From Deltaproteobacteria bacterium (GTDB lineage Bacteria; Myxococcota_A; UBA9160; PR03), in contig JAPSFT010000002.1 in NCBI GenBank assembly GCA_035063765.1, positions 62,001 to 126,000 of the forward strand: a stretch of 64,000 nt of DNA, read 5' to 3'. Position 1 is the first letter of the stretch. Each line of letters opens with the position of its first letter. The position numbers and the translations under genes are program-made. This document shows, one piece after another, positions 8,678-22,200 of the stretch. The notes beneath the pieces were generated by a model that was not told where the DNA came from, did not search any database, and saw nothing but the letters and a program-made list of their open reading frames with translations.

Positions 8678-10015
8678 ATGAGCGAAGGAACGCAGCCCGG
8701 GACGCCGGGAGACCGGGAGGGGTTCGCCCTCGCGGTGCAGGAGGAGGGAGCCGTCACGCGCTGGCTCGAGGTCGAGGTGCCTCCGGCGCAGGTGGACGCG
8801 GCGTTCGCGCGCGCCTACCGCGGGCTCGCCCGTTCGGCGCGCGTGCGCGGCTTCCGCCCCGGCAAGGCGCCCGTCTCCGTGCTGCGCCGGCTCTACGGGG
8901 CGGCCGTCGCCGAGGACGTCGAGCGCGAGCTGGTCTCGGGGACGCTGCCGGCGGCGCTCGAGCGCAGCGCGCTCGAGCCCGTGAGCGAGCCCGCGGTGGA
9001 CGCGAGCCCGCCCGCCGAAGGCGGCGCCTTCGCCTACCGGGCGCGCGTCGAGGTGAAGCCCCCGATCGAGCTCGGGGAGGTGGCGGGCCTGCGTGCGCAG
9101 CGGCCCTCGGCCGCCGTCCGCGAGGAGGACGTCGAGCGCGAGCTCGAGACGCTGCGCCAGCGCCACGCGACGCTCGTCGAGGAGCCGGAGGACACGGCCG
9201 CGGCCACCGGCCACTTCCTCACCGTGGACTTCGTGGGCCGCATCGACGGCGAGCCCTTCGAGGGCGGCCGCGCGAGCGACCACACGGTCGAGCTCGGCCA
9301 GGGCCGGCTCGTCCCGGGCTTCGAGGAGCAGCTCGCAGGCGCCCGCGCCGGCGAGGAGCGGATCGTCCGCGTTCGCTTCCCGGACGACTACGCAAGCCCC
9401 GTGCTGGCCGGCAAGGACGCCGAGTTCACGGTCCAGGTCCGCGCGATCCGGCGCCGCGAGGTGCCGGCGCTCGACGACGAGTTCGCGAAGGACCTGGGCG
9501 AGTTCGCGAGCCTCGACGAGGTGCGCGCGCGTGTGCGCGAGACGCTCCAGGCGTCGCGCGAGCGGCGCGCGCGGGTCGAGCTCCGGCGCTCGCTCCTCGG
9601 TGCGCTGATCGAGCGCGTGCCCGTCGAGGTGCCCGCCAACCTGCTGCGCGAGCGCCTCCACCGCCGCCTCCACTCCGCGTCCCACGACCTGCGCGAGCGC
9701 GGCGTGCGGGCCGAGCTCGTGGAGCGCCAGCTCGCCCAGTGGGAGGAGGAGTGGCGTCCGGCCGTGGAGCGGGAGATCCGCGAGGAGTGGCTGCTCCGGG
9801 AGCTGGCGCGCCGCGAGGGCCTGTCGCTCGACGACGCCGAGCTCGACGAGCGGATCGGGCGGCTCGCGGAGGAGCAGGGCGCCGACCCGGCGCGGCTGCG
9901 CAAGGTCTACCGCGAGCACGACCTGCTCGAGGCCGTGCGCGCGCAGTGCCTCGAGGACAAGGCCTTTGAATTCCTGCTGGCCACGGCTAGCGTCGAAGAG
10001 GTTGCGGAGCCCTAG
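8678..10015 (+). CDS. tig: Trigger factor
   Basis: A 445-residue ribosome-associated chaperone and peptidyl-prolyl isomerase. The ribosome-docking motif is visible as VRGFRPGKAPVSVLRR near residue 55, followed by a FKBP-like domain (VDFVGRIDGEPFEGG, PGFEEQLAGARAG) around residues 175-255 and a helical C-terminal chaperone domain rich in Arg and Glu. ATG 8678 has AGAGGA upstream. The order tig-clpP-clpX-lon is the classic proteostasis cluster. Confidence 0.96.
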   Translation: MSEGTQPGTPGDREGFALAVQEEGAVTRWLEVEVPPAQVDAAFARAYRGLARSARVRGFRPGKAPVSVLRRLYGAAVAEDVERELVSGTLPAALERSALEPVSEPAVDASPPAEGGAFAYRARVEVKPPIELGEVAGLRAQRPSAAVREEDVERELETLRQRHATLVEEPEDTAAATGHFLTVDFVGRIDGEPFEGGRASDHTVELGQGRLVPGFEEQLAGARAGEERIVRVRFPDDYASPVLAGKDAEFTVQVRAIRRREVPALDDEFAKDLGEFASLDEVRARVRETLQASRERRARVELRRSLLGALIERVPVEVPANLLRERLHRRLHSASHDLRERGVRAELVERQLAQWEEEWRPAVEREIREEWLLRELARREGLSLDDAELDERIGRLAEEQGADPARLRKVYREHDLLEAVRAQCLEDKAFEFLLATASVEEVAEP

Positions 10016-10078
10016 CGGACCCCCGCGGCCGCCCCCCGAACCACAGCCCCGGCGCCGGCGCACCAGGAGCGGAGCCCC

Positions 10079-10687
10079 ATGCCCCTGATCCCGATGGTGA
10101 TCGAGCAGAGCCCGCGCGGCGAGCGGGCCTACGACATCTACTCGCGCCTGCTCAAGGAGCGGATCGTCTTCCTGGGCAGCCCGATCGACGACGACGTCGC
10201 CAACCTGATCATCGCCCAGCTCCTCTTCTGCGAGGCCGAGGACCCCGAGAAGCCGATCAACCTCTACATCAACTCACCCGGGGGGTCCGTCACGGCCGGG
10301 ATGGCCATCTACGATACGATGCAGTACGTGCGGCCCGAGGTGGCCACGATCTGCCTGGGGCAGGCTGCCTCGATGGGGGCCTGGCTGCTCGCCGCGGGCG
10401 CCCCGGGCAAGCGGATGGCGCTGCCGAACTCACGGATCATGATCCACCAGCCGATGGGTGGGTTCCAGGGGCAGGCAACCGACGTGGACATCCAGGCGCG
10501 CGAGATCCTGAAGCTCCGCCAGCGCATGAACGAGATCCTGGCCGAGCACGTCGGCAAGTCGGTGGAGCAGATCGCCAAGGACACCGAGCGCGATTACTAT
10601 CTCTCCGGTGAAGAGGCGCTCGCCTACGGCGTCATCGACCAGGTGGTGACGCGGCGCTCGCCGGGAGACGAGGCCGTACGATCGTGA
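10079..10687 (+). CDS. clpP: ATP-dependent Clp protease proteolytic subunit
   Basis: The 202-residue peptidase contains the catalytic Ser in [11 protein letters not shown] and the catalytic His in MIHQPMGG, with the oxyanion segment [12 protein letters not shown]. It forms the tetradecameric barrel into which ClpX threads unfolded substrates. The gene is 63 bp after tig and 28 bp before clpX, with an upstream GGAG. Confidence 0.97.
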   Translation: MPLIPMVIEQSPRGERAYDIYSRLLKERIVFLGSPIDDDVANLIIAQLLFCEAEDPEKPINLYINSPGGSVTAGMAIYDTMQYVRPEVATICLGQAASMGAWLLAAGAPGKRMALPNSRIMIHQPMGGFQGQATDVDIQAREILKLRQRMNEILAEHVGKSVEQIAKDTERDYYLSGEEALAYGVIDQVVTRRSPGDEAVRS

Positions 10688-10715
10688 AGCGCTCGAGCAC
10701 GAAGGGCCGGAGATC

Positions 10716-11966
<1,251 letters not shown>

Positions 11967-11971
11967 CGCCG

Positions 11972-14440
<2,469 letters not shown>

Positions 14441-14488
14441 GGGCAGGGGCCGCGCGCGGGCGCGGGGCCGCAGGCGGCAAGCAGTTCG

Positions 14489-14564
14489 GGGCGTGTAGCT
14501 CAGCCGGGAGAGCGCCTGGCTTACACCCAGGAGGTCGGCGGTTCGATCCCGTCCGCGCCCACCA
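14489..14564 (+). tRNA. tRNA-Val (TAC)
   Basis: The 76-nt cloverleaf has acceptor stem GGGCGTG/CGCGCCC, anticodon stem CCTGG/CCAGG, loop CTTACAC giving anticodon TAC, and an encoded CCA end. It follows lon by 48 bp. Confidence 0.96.
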
Positions 14565-14636
14565 GTCGCCCGGCGCCGGGCGCGGCGGTACGCTCGCGCC
14601 CGCGCCCGTGGGCGCCCTCCGGAGGTCCCGCCCGCC

Positions 14637-15278
14637 ATGTCGCCGCTTCCCCCCGCCGGCACGTCCGCCCAGGAGTTCTTCGAGGTCCACGTCCCCCGCG
14701 CCTACCAGGGCGCCGAGCTCCCCGCCGAGGCGAAGCAGGTCGAGGTGACGCTCGGCGTGAAGCTCGACGGCGCGGGCGGCGGCGAGTGGCGCATCCAGCT
14801 CGGAGGCGGCGCGATGAGCGTCGCGCCGGGCTCCGTCGAGGACGCCGCGTTCGCGATCCTCCAGAGCGTCGAGGACTGGCGCGGCGCGCTCTGGGAGGGG
14901 CGCGGCGGCGCCTTCGGCAAGCAGTCGCGCGCGCTCTTCGAGCCGGGCGCCGGGGGCGGCGCCGCGGGCGGCATGGGGGCGGGCGCGCTCCAGCAGCTCC
15001 AGGCCCTGCGCGGCGTCATCCGGATGGTGGTCGGCGGCGGCCCGGGCGGGGACTGGGTGGTCGCCTTCAAGCTCGGCCCCGGCCCGATCCCCGCGGAGCC
15101 CACCACCACCGTCACCATCACCGCCGAGGACGCCGACGCCCTCGAGCGCGGCACGCTCGACCCGATGCAGGCCTTCCTGTCCGGCCGCATCCAGATCGCC
15201 GGCGACATGACGCTCCTCATGCAGATGCAGGCGATCCAGATGCAGGCCGCCGCGGCGGCGGCCGGCAAGCCGAGCTGA
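14637..15278 (+). CDS. SCP2 sterol-binding domain-like protein
   Basis: A 213-residue protein without a signal peptide. The C-terminal half ([20 protein letters not shown], then [20 protein letters not shown]) matches the end of the SCP2 fold, where the segment around GRIQIAGD is typical of lipid-binding SCP2 domains. The middle contains a Gly/Ala-rich linker. SCP2-like proteins bind lipids or acyl-CoA; no enzymatic role can be read from the sequence. ATG 14637 has GGAGG upstream. A perfect hairpin follows the stop codon immediately. Confidence 0.75.
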   Translation: MSPLPPAGTSAQEFFEVHVPRAYQGAELPAEAKQVEVTLGVKLDGAGGGEWRIQLGGGAMSVAPGSVEDAAFAILQSVEDWRGALWEGRGGAFGKQSRALFEPGAGGGAAGGMGAGALQQLQALRGVIRMVVGGGPGGDWVVAFKLGPGPIPAEPTTTVTITAEDADALERGTLDPMQAFLSGRIQIAGDMTLLMQMQAIQMQAAAAAAGKPS

Positions 15279-15299
15279 GGCGCCGCGCGCCGCGGCGCC
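15279..15299 (+). terminator. Perfect GC hairpin after the SCP2-like gene
   Basis: GGCGCCGCG pairs with CGCGGCGCC over 9 bp with a 3-base loop, starting at the base after the stop codon. It lacks a T-tract but is placed where a terminator would be. Confidence 0.5.
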
Positions 15300-15358
15300 A
15301 CGCAGCGCGGCGCCGGCGAGCGCAGCCCACCGGGCCCCCACGGCTCGCCGTAGACCTT

Positions 15359-15387
15359 TTGCAGGCCCCCCCCGGATCGGCTACCCA
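15359..15387 (+). promoter_or_regulatory. Predicted promoter of tRNA-Asp
   Basis: TTGCAG at 15359 and TACCCA at 15382 have a 17-bp spacer; the tRNA starts 25 bp after the -10 box. Confidence 0.4.
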
Positions 15388-15411
15388 ACCGCCGCTCGGC
15401 GCCTGGATTCC

Positions 15412-15488
15412 GGGGCGGTAGTTCAATCGGTTAGAGCACCGGCCTGTCACGCCGGAAGTTGCGGGTTCGAGTCCCGTCCGCCCCGCCA
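15412..15488 (+). tRNA. tRNA-Asp (GTC); island integration site
   Basis: The 77-nt cloverleaf has acceptor stem GGGGCGG/CCGCCCC, anticodon stem CCGGC/GCCGG with loop CTGTCAC (anticodon GTC), discriminator G and encoded CCA. The 22 bp from 15462 to 15483 recur at 30537-30558, so its 3' end appears to be the attachment site of the following island. The integrase frame on the other strand ends inside it. Confidence 0.97.
15462..15483 (+). repeat. Left att core (tRNA copy), 22 bp
   Basis: The sequence from CGGGTTCGAG to CCGTCCGCCC is part of the tRNA-Asp T-arm and acceptor stem and is identical to 30537-30558. Identity stops one base on either side. Confidence 0.8.
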
Positions 15489-15532
15489 GTTTCCCTTGCC
15501 GATCGTGGGGTTTGCGAAGCCGGTTTCGCCGC

Positions 15533-15551
15533 GGATCCACAGCGGATCCAC
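15533..15551 (+). repeat. Tandem GGATCCAC pair, putative left arm-type integrase sites
   Basis: GGATCCAC at 15533-15540 and 15544-15551 is separated by AGC. The same 8-bp pair with a 3-bp spacer lies at the opposite island end. The left pair falls within the integrase 3' coding region. Confidence 0.6.
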
Positions 15552-16951
15552 ATTCGGTCGGTTCCGCGGTCGGATCACGTCCACCAGCGCTAGGTCGCCG
15601 AGCTTCGCGTAGCGCTCCGTCGACCGGCTATCCGCATGGCGCAGCATGCGCTGGATCATCTGGAGAGAGGAGCCCTGGGCCAGCCAGGCCGTGGCGCTCG
15701 AATGCTTCGTGCCCTCGTACATCCGGACCCGCACGCCCACCCGAGCGGCGGCCCGGTTCCACTCCTCGCGCAGCGCGTTGGCGATCCAGCGCCTGTCGCG
15801 GTTGCGAGCCGTCGGGTTCGGGAAGAGGGCGATGCGTTGGCGGAGCATCCCCTCCTTTGAGAGCTGGAAGAGCCGCCACTCGATCCAGCGCTGAAGCTCC
15901 TCGTCCACCGGGATCCAGGCCGCGTTGCGGCCCTTGGTGCCGTGGGTCGGCGCGTTGGCGTTAGGGCCCTTCACGGCGCGGGAGATCGTGAGACCCGGGA
16001 CGTCCTCGATGACCCGGTAGTCGGTCACGTCGGCGGCGCGAATCTCGCCGGGACGGATGCCGAGGCGCGCCGCCAGGAACGCGCCGCGACGGTCCCAGGC
16101 GATCTCCTCGAGGATCCCGCGCTGCACGCGCGCGGAGATCAGCCTCGGGGCATATTCGTCGACGGGGACCTCCGGAAAGCTCGGGATCGTGTCGATCAGC
16201 TCGCGCCGCTTGAGCCAGGTCACGAACGAGCGGAGCCCGCCCAGCACGTTGCGGCGCGTCTTGGCCGCGATCCCGCGCTTCGCGAGCCAGTGCGACCAGT
16301 CCTCGACCGCGCCGGCGCGGATCTCGTAGATGCTCTTCCCGCGCCACCAATCGAAGTGTCCGCCGGGCTTCGCCCAGCGCTCGAGCTCGCGCAGGTAGGT
16401 CGGCGAGCGCTCCCCCATGGCGGTACGCTCCCGCATGATCTCGAGCCAGCGGTCGAGCCACCGCTCGACGCGGTGCGCGCGCGACGTCTCCGGCATCAGC
16501 CGCTCGATCGCGCGCGGCGTCCAGACCCTCCGCCACCTGGACCCGGATCGACGCCAGGAAGTGCTCGGCCATCGCGCGGTCCTTGAAGCGCGTGCCGCGC
16601 GCGCTGTAGAGCTTCCCGCGCCGTCCGAAGTCGATGTACCAGCGGAGCTGGCCGTCCCTCGCGCGCCGGCAGCGGACCTTTCCGAGCCCCTCGGCCACGT
16701 CCCATCGCATACCACAGGCGCGGGCGGAAGTGTCGCCGGCCGGAAGGAGCGGTGCGCCCATGGGTCCTCCGGGCCATCCGGAGGGGGCGACGGGAAGGGG
16801 ATGGAGCAAGCGCCGTGCCGGCGGAAGCGAGCCGCGCGTGGCGTGCAGCTTCGCCGGGGCGTGGCGCAGCCGGTCGCTTGGAGGCGTGCCGGCAACCAGG
16901 CGCCGCCAACGCGCCGACGTCAGGGGCCGGCGCGCGCGCCGCGGGGCGCGA

Positions 16952-17191
16952 CTACGGCGCCTTTGCGAACAGTCGCTCGAAGAGCTCGCGCGACCGAGCC
17001 GCGCCTTCCTCGGTCAGCACTACCGACTTTGCCGTGCTCCTCGGGTTGCCGATCAGCCCGCGCTCGTGCAGCCGATTCAGTGCGTCCCAGTCGTGACTCT
17101 TCCAGGCGCGCTGCACCCCGTGCTCCTCGAAGCTCGTGAGGTAGAGGAGCGCGAGAACGGCGTCGTCGATCCGGTCGGTGTCGTGATCCAT
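16952..17191 (-). CDS. DUF6429-like small protein
   Basis: The 79-residue protein MDHDTDRIDDAVLALLYLTS, with AWKSHDWDALNRLHERGLI and KSVVLTEEGAARSRELFE, resembles the family of small bacterial proteins named DUF6429. It has a winged-helix-like pattern (helices followed by a VVLTEEG strand), but no function is established. It lies within the island between the integrase and a toxin-antitoxin pair, a common place for such accessory genes. The ATG at 17191 has GGGGA upstream. Confidence 0.7.
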   Translation of the reverse strand: MDHDTDRIDDAVLALLYLTSFEEHGVQRAWKSHDWDALNRLHERGLIGNPRSTAKSVVLTEEGAARSRELFERLFAKAP

Positions 17192-17571
17192 GCTCGATCC
17201 CCACGCGGGCAGCGCCCGTCTTGGCGCAGCCAGCCTACCTCAACCGTGCCGCGCCCTTGCTACGGAGCGTCAGTGGAGCGCCCGTCCGTGTGCAGGCGAG
17301 CTGCCGGCGGACCGCCGCTCCGGTGTACGCACCGCAGCTTCACGGCACGCGCGCCGGCGAGTCGACGGCGGATTGGCGGCGACTCCGGTGCAGCAGCGGC
17401 GACACGGCGGCAGCGATGCGAGGAGGGATCAGGCATCCACCAACATGCGACAGCAGGACAAAGAGCGGTCCACTTCTCCAGGACCGCCCGCCGGTGCTCG
17501 GCATTTCGTGGCCCATCCTGCGGCTTGTGGGCCAAAGGTGGGCCACGCCAACTCCGCCTCGGCGCGGTCAG
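17192..17571. other. Gene-free stretch within the island
   Basis: No reading frame with recognisable homology, no tRNA and no strong hairpin is seen here. It separates the DUF6429-like gene from the toxin-antitoxin pair, both leftward. Confidence 0.5.
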
Positions 17572-17862
17572 CTAAGGGTCGAAGACTCGCGGTCGTCGGC
17601 GGCCGTGGTACACCGCCAGCACGTCGATCCGGTCCTCCCTCACGACGTAGAAGACGCCGTACGGGAAGCGCCGGAGCGCGGCTCGCCGGACCTGGCCCTG
17701 CACCTGAGGGTACGCCTCGGCATGCCGGGCAATGCGCACGAAGCACGCCGTGACGGAGCGCAGGAAAGCCTCTCCGAGCCCGGGCACCTGCGCCTCGTAC
17801 CAGCCGAACGCCTCGTCGAGATCGGCCTCGGCCCGCGACCGGACCGTCAGCGGGCGCGTCAC
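17572..17862 (-). CDS. RelE/ParE-type toxin
   Basis: The 96-residue protein has the fold signature of RelE/ParE toxins: EADLDEAFGWYEAQVPGLGE at the N-terminus, RRFPYGVFYVVREDRIDVLA in the centre and VYHGRRRPRVF at the end. RelE members cleave mRNA on the ribosome, while ParE members poison gyrase; sequence alone does not decide which. The GTG start overlaps the stop of the antitoxin gene (GTGA), typical of a coupled toxin-antitoxin operon. A decayed relative occurs at 28254-28570. Confidence 0.88.
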   Translation of the reverse strand: MTRPLTVRSRAEADLDEAFGWYEAQVPGLGEAFLRSVTACFVRIARHAEAYPQVQGQVRRAALRRFPYGVFYVVREDRIDVLAVYHGRRRPRVFDP

Positions 17863-18092
17863 CTCGGACGTTGCCGAATGCGCTCCAGCACCTCTTCCCA
17901 GGGCGCTCCACCTGCCGGGTCCGCGTCCGCCTCGGCCAGCCTCCGCTCCAGGTCCTCGCGCTGCTCGGCGGTCAGGGAGAGGGGCTCGCGCTCGCACTCG
18001 GCGGCGATGCTGTCCCAGAGCTCTTCCACGAGCTCCAGTCGCTCGACCAGCGTGAGCTTGAGGAGTTCCTCTTGGAGGGCGGCCTTGGTCAT
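17859..18092 (-). CDS. Addiction-module antitoxin component
   Basis: A 77-residue acidic helical protein (MTKAALQEELLKLTLVERLE then LVEELWDSIAAE and LTAEQREDLERRLAEADADP, ending PWEEVLERI) that matches the putative addiction-module component family found upstream of RelE/ParE toxins. It precedes the toxin with a 4-bp overlap. It is expected to bind and neutralise the toxin and to repress the operon. ATG 18092 is used; an upstream in-frame TTG at 18128 would add 12 residues. Confidence 0.85.
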   Translation of the reverse strand: MTKAALQEELLKLTLVERLELVEELWDSIAAECEREPLSLTAEQREDLERRLAEADADPAGGAPWEEVLERIRQRPR

Positions 18093-18439
18093 GTCGAGGA
18101 GGGTGCCGCCGGGCCCGAGGAGCGGCAAGCCCAGCGTCGCTTCGCCGGCGCCGGGACGGCAGGTTCTGGCAGCGCTTTGGATGGATCAACGGCAACGGGA
18201 ATGCAGCACCTCGGAAGCGCGGCGGGGCGCGCCGGCGCGGCTCGAGTGCGTGGTCGGTTGGCGAGCAGAGGACCGAAGAGGTGCGAGCTGTGATGCATCA
18301 CCCGCGACAGCAAGATAAGGGGCGGAGGAATTCCTGGAAATCGCCGCGCCTCTTCAGGAATTCGAGGGAGTACCCACGTCGTGGCGGAGGAATCCTCCGC
18401 CCAGGATGCGGCGCTGCTGGCGGGCGTGGGCGCGTCCGA
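18093..18439. other. Intergenic stretch between antitoxin and secreted-protein gene
   Basis: Apart from the palindrome at 18383-18401, I see nothing of recognisable function. The promoter of the toxin-antitoxin operon should lie in its left part, but no convincing -35/-10 pair stands out. Confidence 0.4.
18383..18401 (-). terminator. Palindrome GGCGGAGG-AAT-CCTCCGCC
   Basis: A perfect 8-bp stem with a 3-base loop, about 40 bp beyond the stop codon of the leftward secreted-protein gene. It is a plausible terminator, without a T-tract. Confidence 0.4.
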
Positions 18440-18754
18440 TCAGAGCTCGACCGTCCCGCTTTCTTCACAGCGCGCCTCGACCGGCGGGCTCCAGGCGCCG
18501 CGCGCCGCGTCCCACTCCTCGTAGCGGAGCTCCTCGCTGGCGACGCAGACGGGGGCGGTCTGCCCGGGTGTCAGCGTGCCCTCGAAGATCCAGGTGGCGC
18601 ATGGTTCGGCGGCAGCCGGGTCGCAGGCGCGGATCTGGGCGACGGCCGGATCGGAATCGATCTTCCAGAGCTCGCAGCAGGCGGCGCCGGCCGAAGACGG
18701 AGCGAGGCTGGCGAGCCAGCCGGCCCCGAGCAGTGTCGAGAGCGTGCGCTGCAT
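18440..18754 (-). CDS. Small secreted hypothetical protein
   Basis: The 104-residue product starts with a signal peptide (MQRTLSTLLGAGWLASLAPS, cleavage likely after SAGA). The mature part is short, acidic and rich in cysteine: CCELWKID, IRACDPAAAEPCATW, PVCVASEEL and VEARCEESG give seven cysteines if both N-terminal ones remain, so disulfide bonds are likely. I recognise no family. It is divergent from the giant secreted protein gene with a 111-bp gap, so shared control is possible. Confidence 0.6.
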   Translation of the reverse strand: MQRTLSTLLGAGWLASLAPSSAGAACCELWKIDSDPAVAQIRACDPAAAEPCATWIFEGTLTPGQTAPVCVASEELRYEEWDAARGAWSPPVEARCEESGTVEL

Positions 18755-18865
18755 TGCACGCGCATCGTACGCGCCGAGCGCGGCTTGCTGCAACAGCTCT
18801 CCCGTTCCTTGGCGAAAATTTGGATCAGTCGAGCGCCCCCCGATTCGTGGTAGGGTGCGCGCGGC

Positions 18866-19207
18866 ATGGGCCCGAGATGCGCTCCTGTGTTGCGCCGGAT
18901 GAGAATGCTGCGTCGGATGGGAAGCCGGTCGGCAGCCCCGTCGTGGCTCGCACTCCTGCTGTTCGGAGCTGTCGCTCCAGCGAGCGCCGCAACCTTCTCT
19001 TTCGAAGCGAGCACGCCAATCGCGGGCGACTCGGTGCCCGTCACGGTCACGCTGGCGGACGCGCCGGAAGGCGACGCTGTCGACGTTTCGGTGTCGATCC
19101 CGGCGGGAGCCGGTGATCTCTTGGGGCTCTTCGGCAATGTGTCGCCCGAGAGCCTGGCTGGCGCTCTCGCGGTGGCGGATGCCACGGGCGTCGTGACCCA
19201 GTGGTAG
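18866..19207 (+). CDS. N-terminal piece of giant secreted protein, cut by in-frame TAG
   Basis: Reads as 113 residues with a signal peptide (hydrophobic WLALLLFGAVAPASA, cleavage before TFSFEAST), followed by a beta-rich domain (SVPVTVTLADAPEGDAVDVS). It stops at TAG 19205-19207. The same frame continues directly after the stop (AAPNQVWKVGGGNVMSPV) into the long coding region at 19232, and the domain clearly spans the stop. I therefore take this as the 5' end of one gene carrying a nonsense codon. An in-frame ATG at 18899 would give a more usual signal peptide. Confidence 0.7.
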   Translation: MGPRCAPVLRRMRMLRRMGSRSAAPSWLALLLFGAVAPASAATFSFEASTPIAGDSVPVTVTLADAPEGDAVDVSVSIPAGAGDLLGLFGNVSPESLAGALAVADATGVVTQW

Positions 19208-19231
19208 GCCGCACCGAACCAGGTCTGGAAG

Positions 19232-22200
19232 GTGGGCGGCGGCAACGTGATGTCGCCGGTCAAGACCTGGGACTGGGGCGCGCGCTTCGGACAGGCGGGG
19301 AGCGGCGGCGGGGCGATCGAGGCCGCCTCGTTTCGCCTCACGGCGCCGGGTCTCACGGCCGCGAGCCTCGCCGACGCCACCACCCAGGGCTGGCGCCTCG
19401 GCGTGCGGATCCAGGGGACGAGCGGCCCGGAGGGGTCGGCGAAGATCGGCATCGCCGCGAGCCAGCCGCCCGCGGGCCAGGCGCCCACAGTCGCGATCGC
19501 GGCGCCGACCGACGGGGCGCTTCTCGCCGCCAGCGAGGTTCCGGTCTCGGGCAGCTTCACGGGCACGGCACCGGTGGCCGTAGCCGTCAACGGCATCGCC
19601 GCCACGCTCTCTGGCCCGAGCTTTGGCGTCACCCTGGCCCTTCTCGACGGCGCCCACACGCTCACCGCCTCGGCGACGAACGCCTCCGGCAGCGCGAGCG
19701 ACGCGGTTGCGATCACGGTCGACACGACGCCGCCCGTCGTCACGATCACGAGCCCGCCAGATGGGACGCTCACAGCAGCCGCGACGGTGACCGTCACGGG
19801 GACGGTCGTGGACGCGGGCCTGATCACGAGCTTCACGCTGAACGGGGTCGCCGCTCCCCTTGCCAACGGGGCCTTCGCCGCCGAGGTTCCGCTCGAGATG
19901 GGCGGAAACCCCATCTCAGCCGTGGCGACTGACGCCGCCGGCCACAGCGGGTCGGACGCGACCTCGGTCGAGCGCGGCGCTCCGCCAACCATCTCGATCA
20001 CAGCTCCTCCCTCAGGGTTCACGACGGCCGAGGCCGAGATCGTCGTGACGGGGCAGGTCAGCGGGAGTGAGCCCCTGACGGTCGTTGTGGGATCCGTGCC
20101 AGCCTCGGTCGCGGCCGGGACTTTCTCCGCGACGGTTCCCCTCTCCGTCGGAACCAACACGATCGCCGCGACGGCCTCGAACACCTTCGGCACGGCCAGC
20201 GCATCCGTCGCGGGCACTCGGACGGAGGCCGCACCGCCGCTCTCGATCACGATCGATTCGCCGCCGAGCGGTGCGCTCGTCTCCTCTCCCTTGGTTGCCG
20301 TGGCGGGTTGGGTGAGCGACGGAGCCGCCGCGGTCGCTGTCGGCGGTGCGACCGCGATCGTGACTGGGAATCGGTACGTGGCGCCGGGCGTCGCACTCGT
20401 CGAGGGCGAGAACACGCTCGTCGCAGTCGCAACGCGCGGTGCGGATTCGGCGCAGGCGGAGACGGTCGTCACGTACAACGCGCCGCCTCGTGTGGTCATC
20501 ACGACGCCTGCGGACGGCAGCGTGGTTCGCTTCCCGCAGACCGACGTCGAGGGCTTCGTCGACGATCCAGCGGCCCTTGTGGACGTGAATGGGCGCGTTG
20601 CCGCCGTGGGGCATGCCGGACGCTTCGTCGCGCGCGACGTCCCGCTCGACCTGGGTTCCAATCTGCTCACGGCGCGCGCCATCGACGTCTACGGAGCGGG
20701 TGGAGAGGACACGGCGCGGGTCACGCGCGAGGATGGCGCCGCAGGAGTCGTCCGGCTGGTGTTCGTTCGGGAGGAGAGATACCCCTTCCTCGGCGATGGC
20801 GAGCCGATCCCTCTCATCGCAGAGACTGTCGAGCAGTTCGGAGAGACGCTCGGCTTCCTCGGGTTCCCACCGGAAGAGTTCACGCCTGCGATAGACCGGA
20901 TCCAGCATACCTATGGCGACGGACACGTATTCGCATTCACGGAGGATCCCGGCTCTCTCACGGTCTTCCAGAACGACGAGCAGGTCGACGACCAGATTCT
21001 GCTGGAGCCGATCGAGCTGCTGCCTGACGACTTCGTCTTCCAGTTCGGCCAGCTCGATCCGACGTTGATCCCGGACATCCTGCCCGTCGGCTTCGACGCA
21101 CGGTACTACGCCGAGCTCGACTTCTCGTTCGAACCGGAGACCATGCCTACCCCCGGTGAGGTCGTGGTGCGAGTCGAAACCGACACGGGCGCCGTGGGCG
21201 CCTTGCCGATCCGCATCGAGACCGGCCTTCCCGCCGTCGAGATCGCCAAGCCCGTCTCCGGGTCGGTCGTTCGCGCCAATGCGGTCACGATCTCCGGCAC
21301 TGCGTCGGATGACGTACACCTGTTCGGTCGAGCCCGCTACTTCCTTTTCAACGACGAGATCGGCGTGATCGGCTCGGGCTCGGTCCCGGTCGTGAACGGA
21401 CGGTTCGTGCTGAGCGATCTCGCCGTCGACGAAGGGCGACAGTGCGTCACGGTGACCGCGCTCGACGCGGCCGGCAACAGCGAAGGGGATCTCACCTGCT
21501 TCACGGTCGACACGAGCGGACGACTGGTCTCACTCGCGTCGCTGCGCGATGGGCAGACCGTCGTGGGCTCGACGCTCGCCGTGAGCCTCGATTTTGCGGT
21601 CCCGCTCACCCTCGTCTCGGTGAACGGAGTCGCGGATGGCCGGGCCTTCGCTGCGGGCCTCGCCGAGCAGGCGATCTCCGTCTCGCTGGCGCCAGGCCCG
21701 AACGTCATAACGCTCGTCGTCGACGACGGGAATGGTCCCAGCAGCTTCGAGTTCGCGCTCTTTCGGCTCGGGTCGCCCGAAGCGATCCGGATCACGAGCC
21801 CAGGCGACGGCGCCGTGCGCAACACGCCGAGCGTGCCGGTCACGGTGCAGGCGCCGCTCGGTACGAGCCACGTCCAGGTCAACGGCGTCGCGGCGACGCC
21901 GCAGCCGGACGGGGTCAGCTTCGTCGCGAGCGTACCGCTGCGGTCCGGCCCGAACCGCATCGAGGCGATCGCGGCGCCGTACGGCCAGACGGCAGCGATC
22001 ACGGTCGAAGGCGACTTCCAGCCGCCCTCCCTGCACTTCGTCCTGCCGCCCGACGGGGCGCGGACGGTCGCCGATTCGTCGGACCTCGTCGGCTTCGTCG
22101 ACGAGCCGGTCTCGGTCGAGCTGGAGGGGCCGGGCGGGAGACGCCGCGGCACGGCCGTCTTCGACGGCTCGCTCAGCGACGTGCTGCTCCGCTCCTTCGT

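Larger units (their letters stand above)
15447..16710 (-). pseudogene. Tyrosine recombinase (island integrase), frameshifted
   Basis: The N-terminal part (start ATG at 16710, MRWDVAEGLGKVRCRRARDG, then RFKDRAMAEHFLASIRVQV) is an Arm/SAM-like DNA-binding domain. Between about 16535 and 16515 the homologous frame jumps by one base and continues as RAIERLMPETSRAHRVERWL to the C-terminus. The catalytic domain shows the first Arg in GIRPGEIR, a His in the variant motif GTKHSSATAWL, a His in MLRHADSRS and the nucleophile Tyr in STERYAKLGD. The frame ends inside the tRNA-Asp gene at 15447, so the gene overlaps its own attachment site. A single indel, either real or an assembly error, separates it from an intact integrase of about 420 residues. 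Confidence 0.82.

Noticed and set aside
17449-18325. Similar short strings CGACAGCAGGACAAAGAGCGG and CGACAGCAAGATAAGGGGCG
   Set aside because: Partial similarity over about 20 bp without matching flanks; too weak to call a repeat.
19205-19207. TAG read as pyrrolysine or as a sense codon
   Set aside because: TAG ends several clearly complete genes in the window (rph, the histidine phosphatase, tig, the relE-like toxin), and no pyl genes are present.
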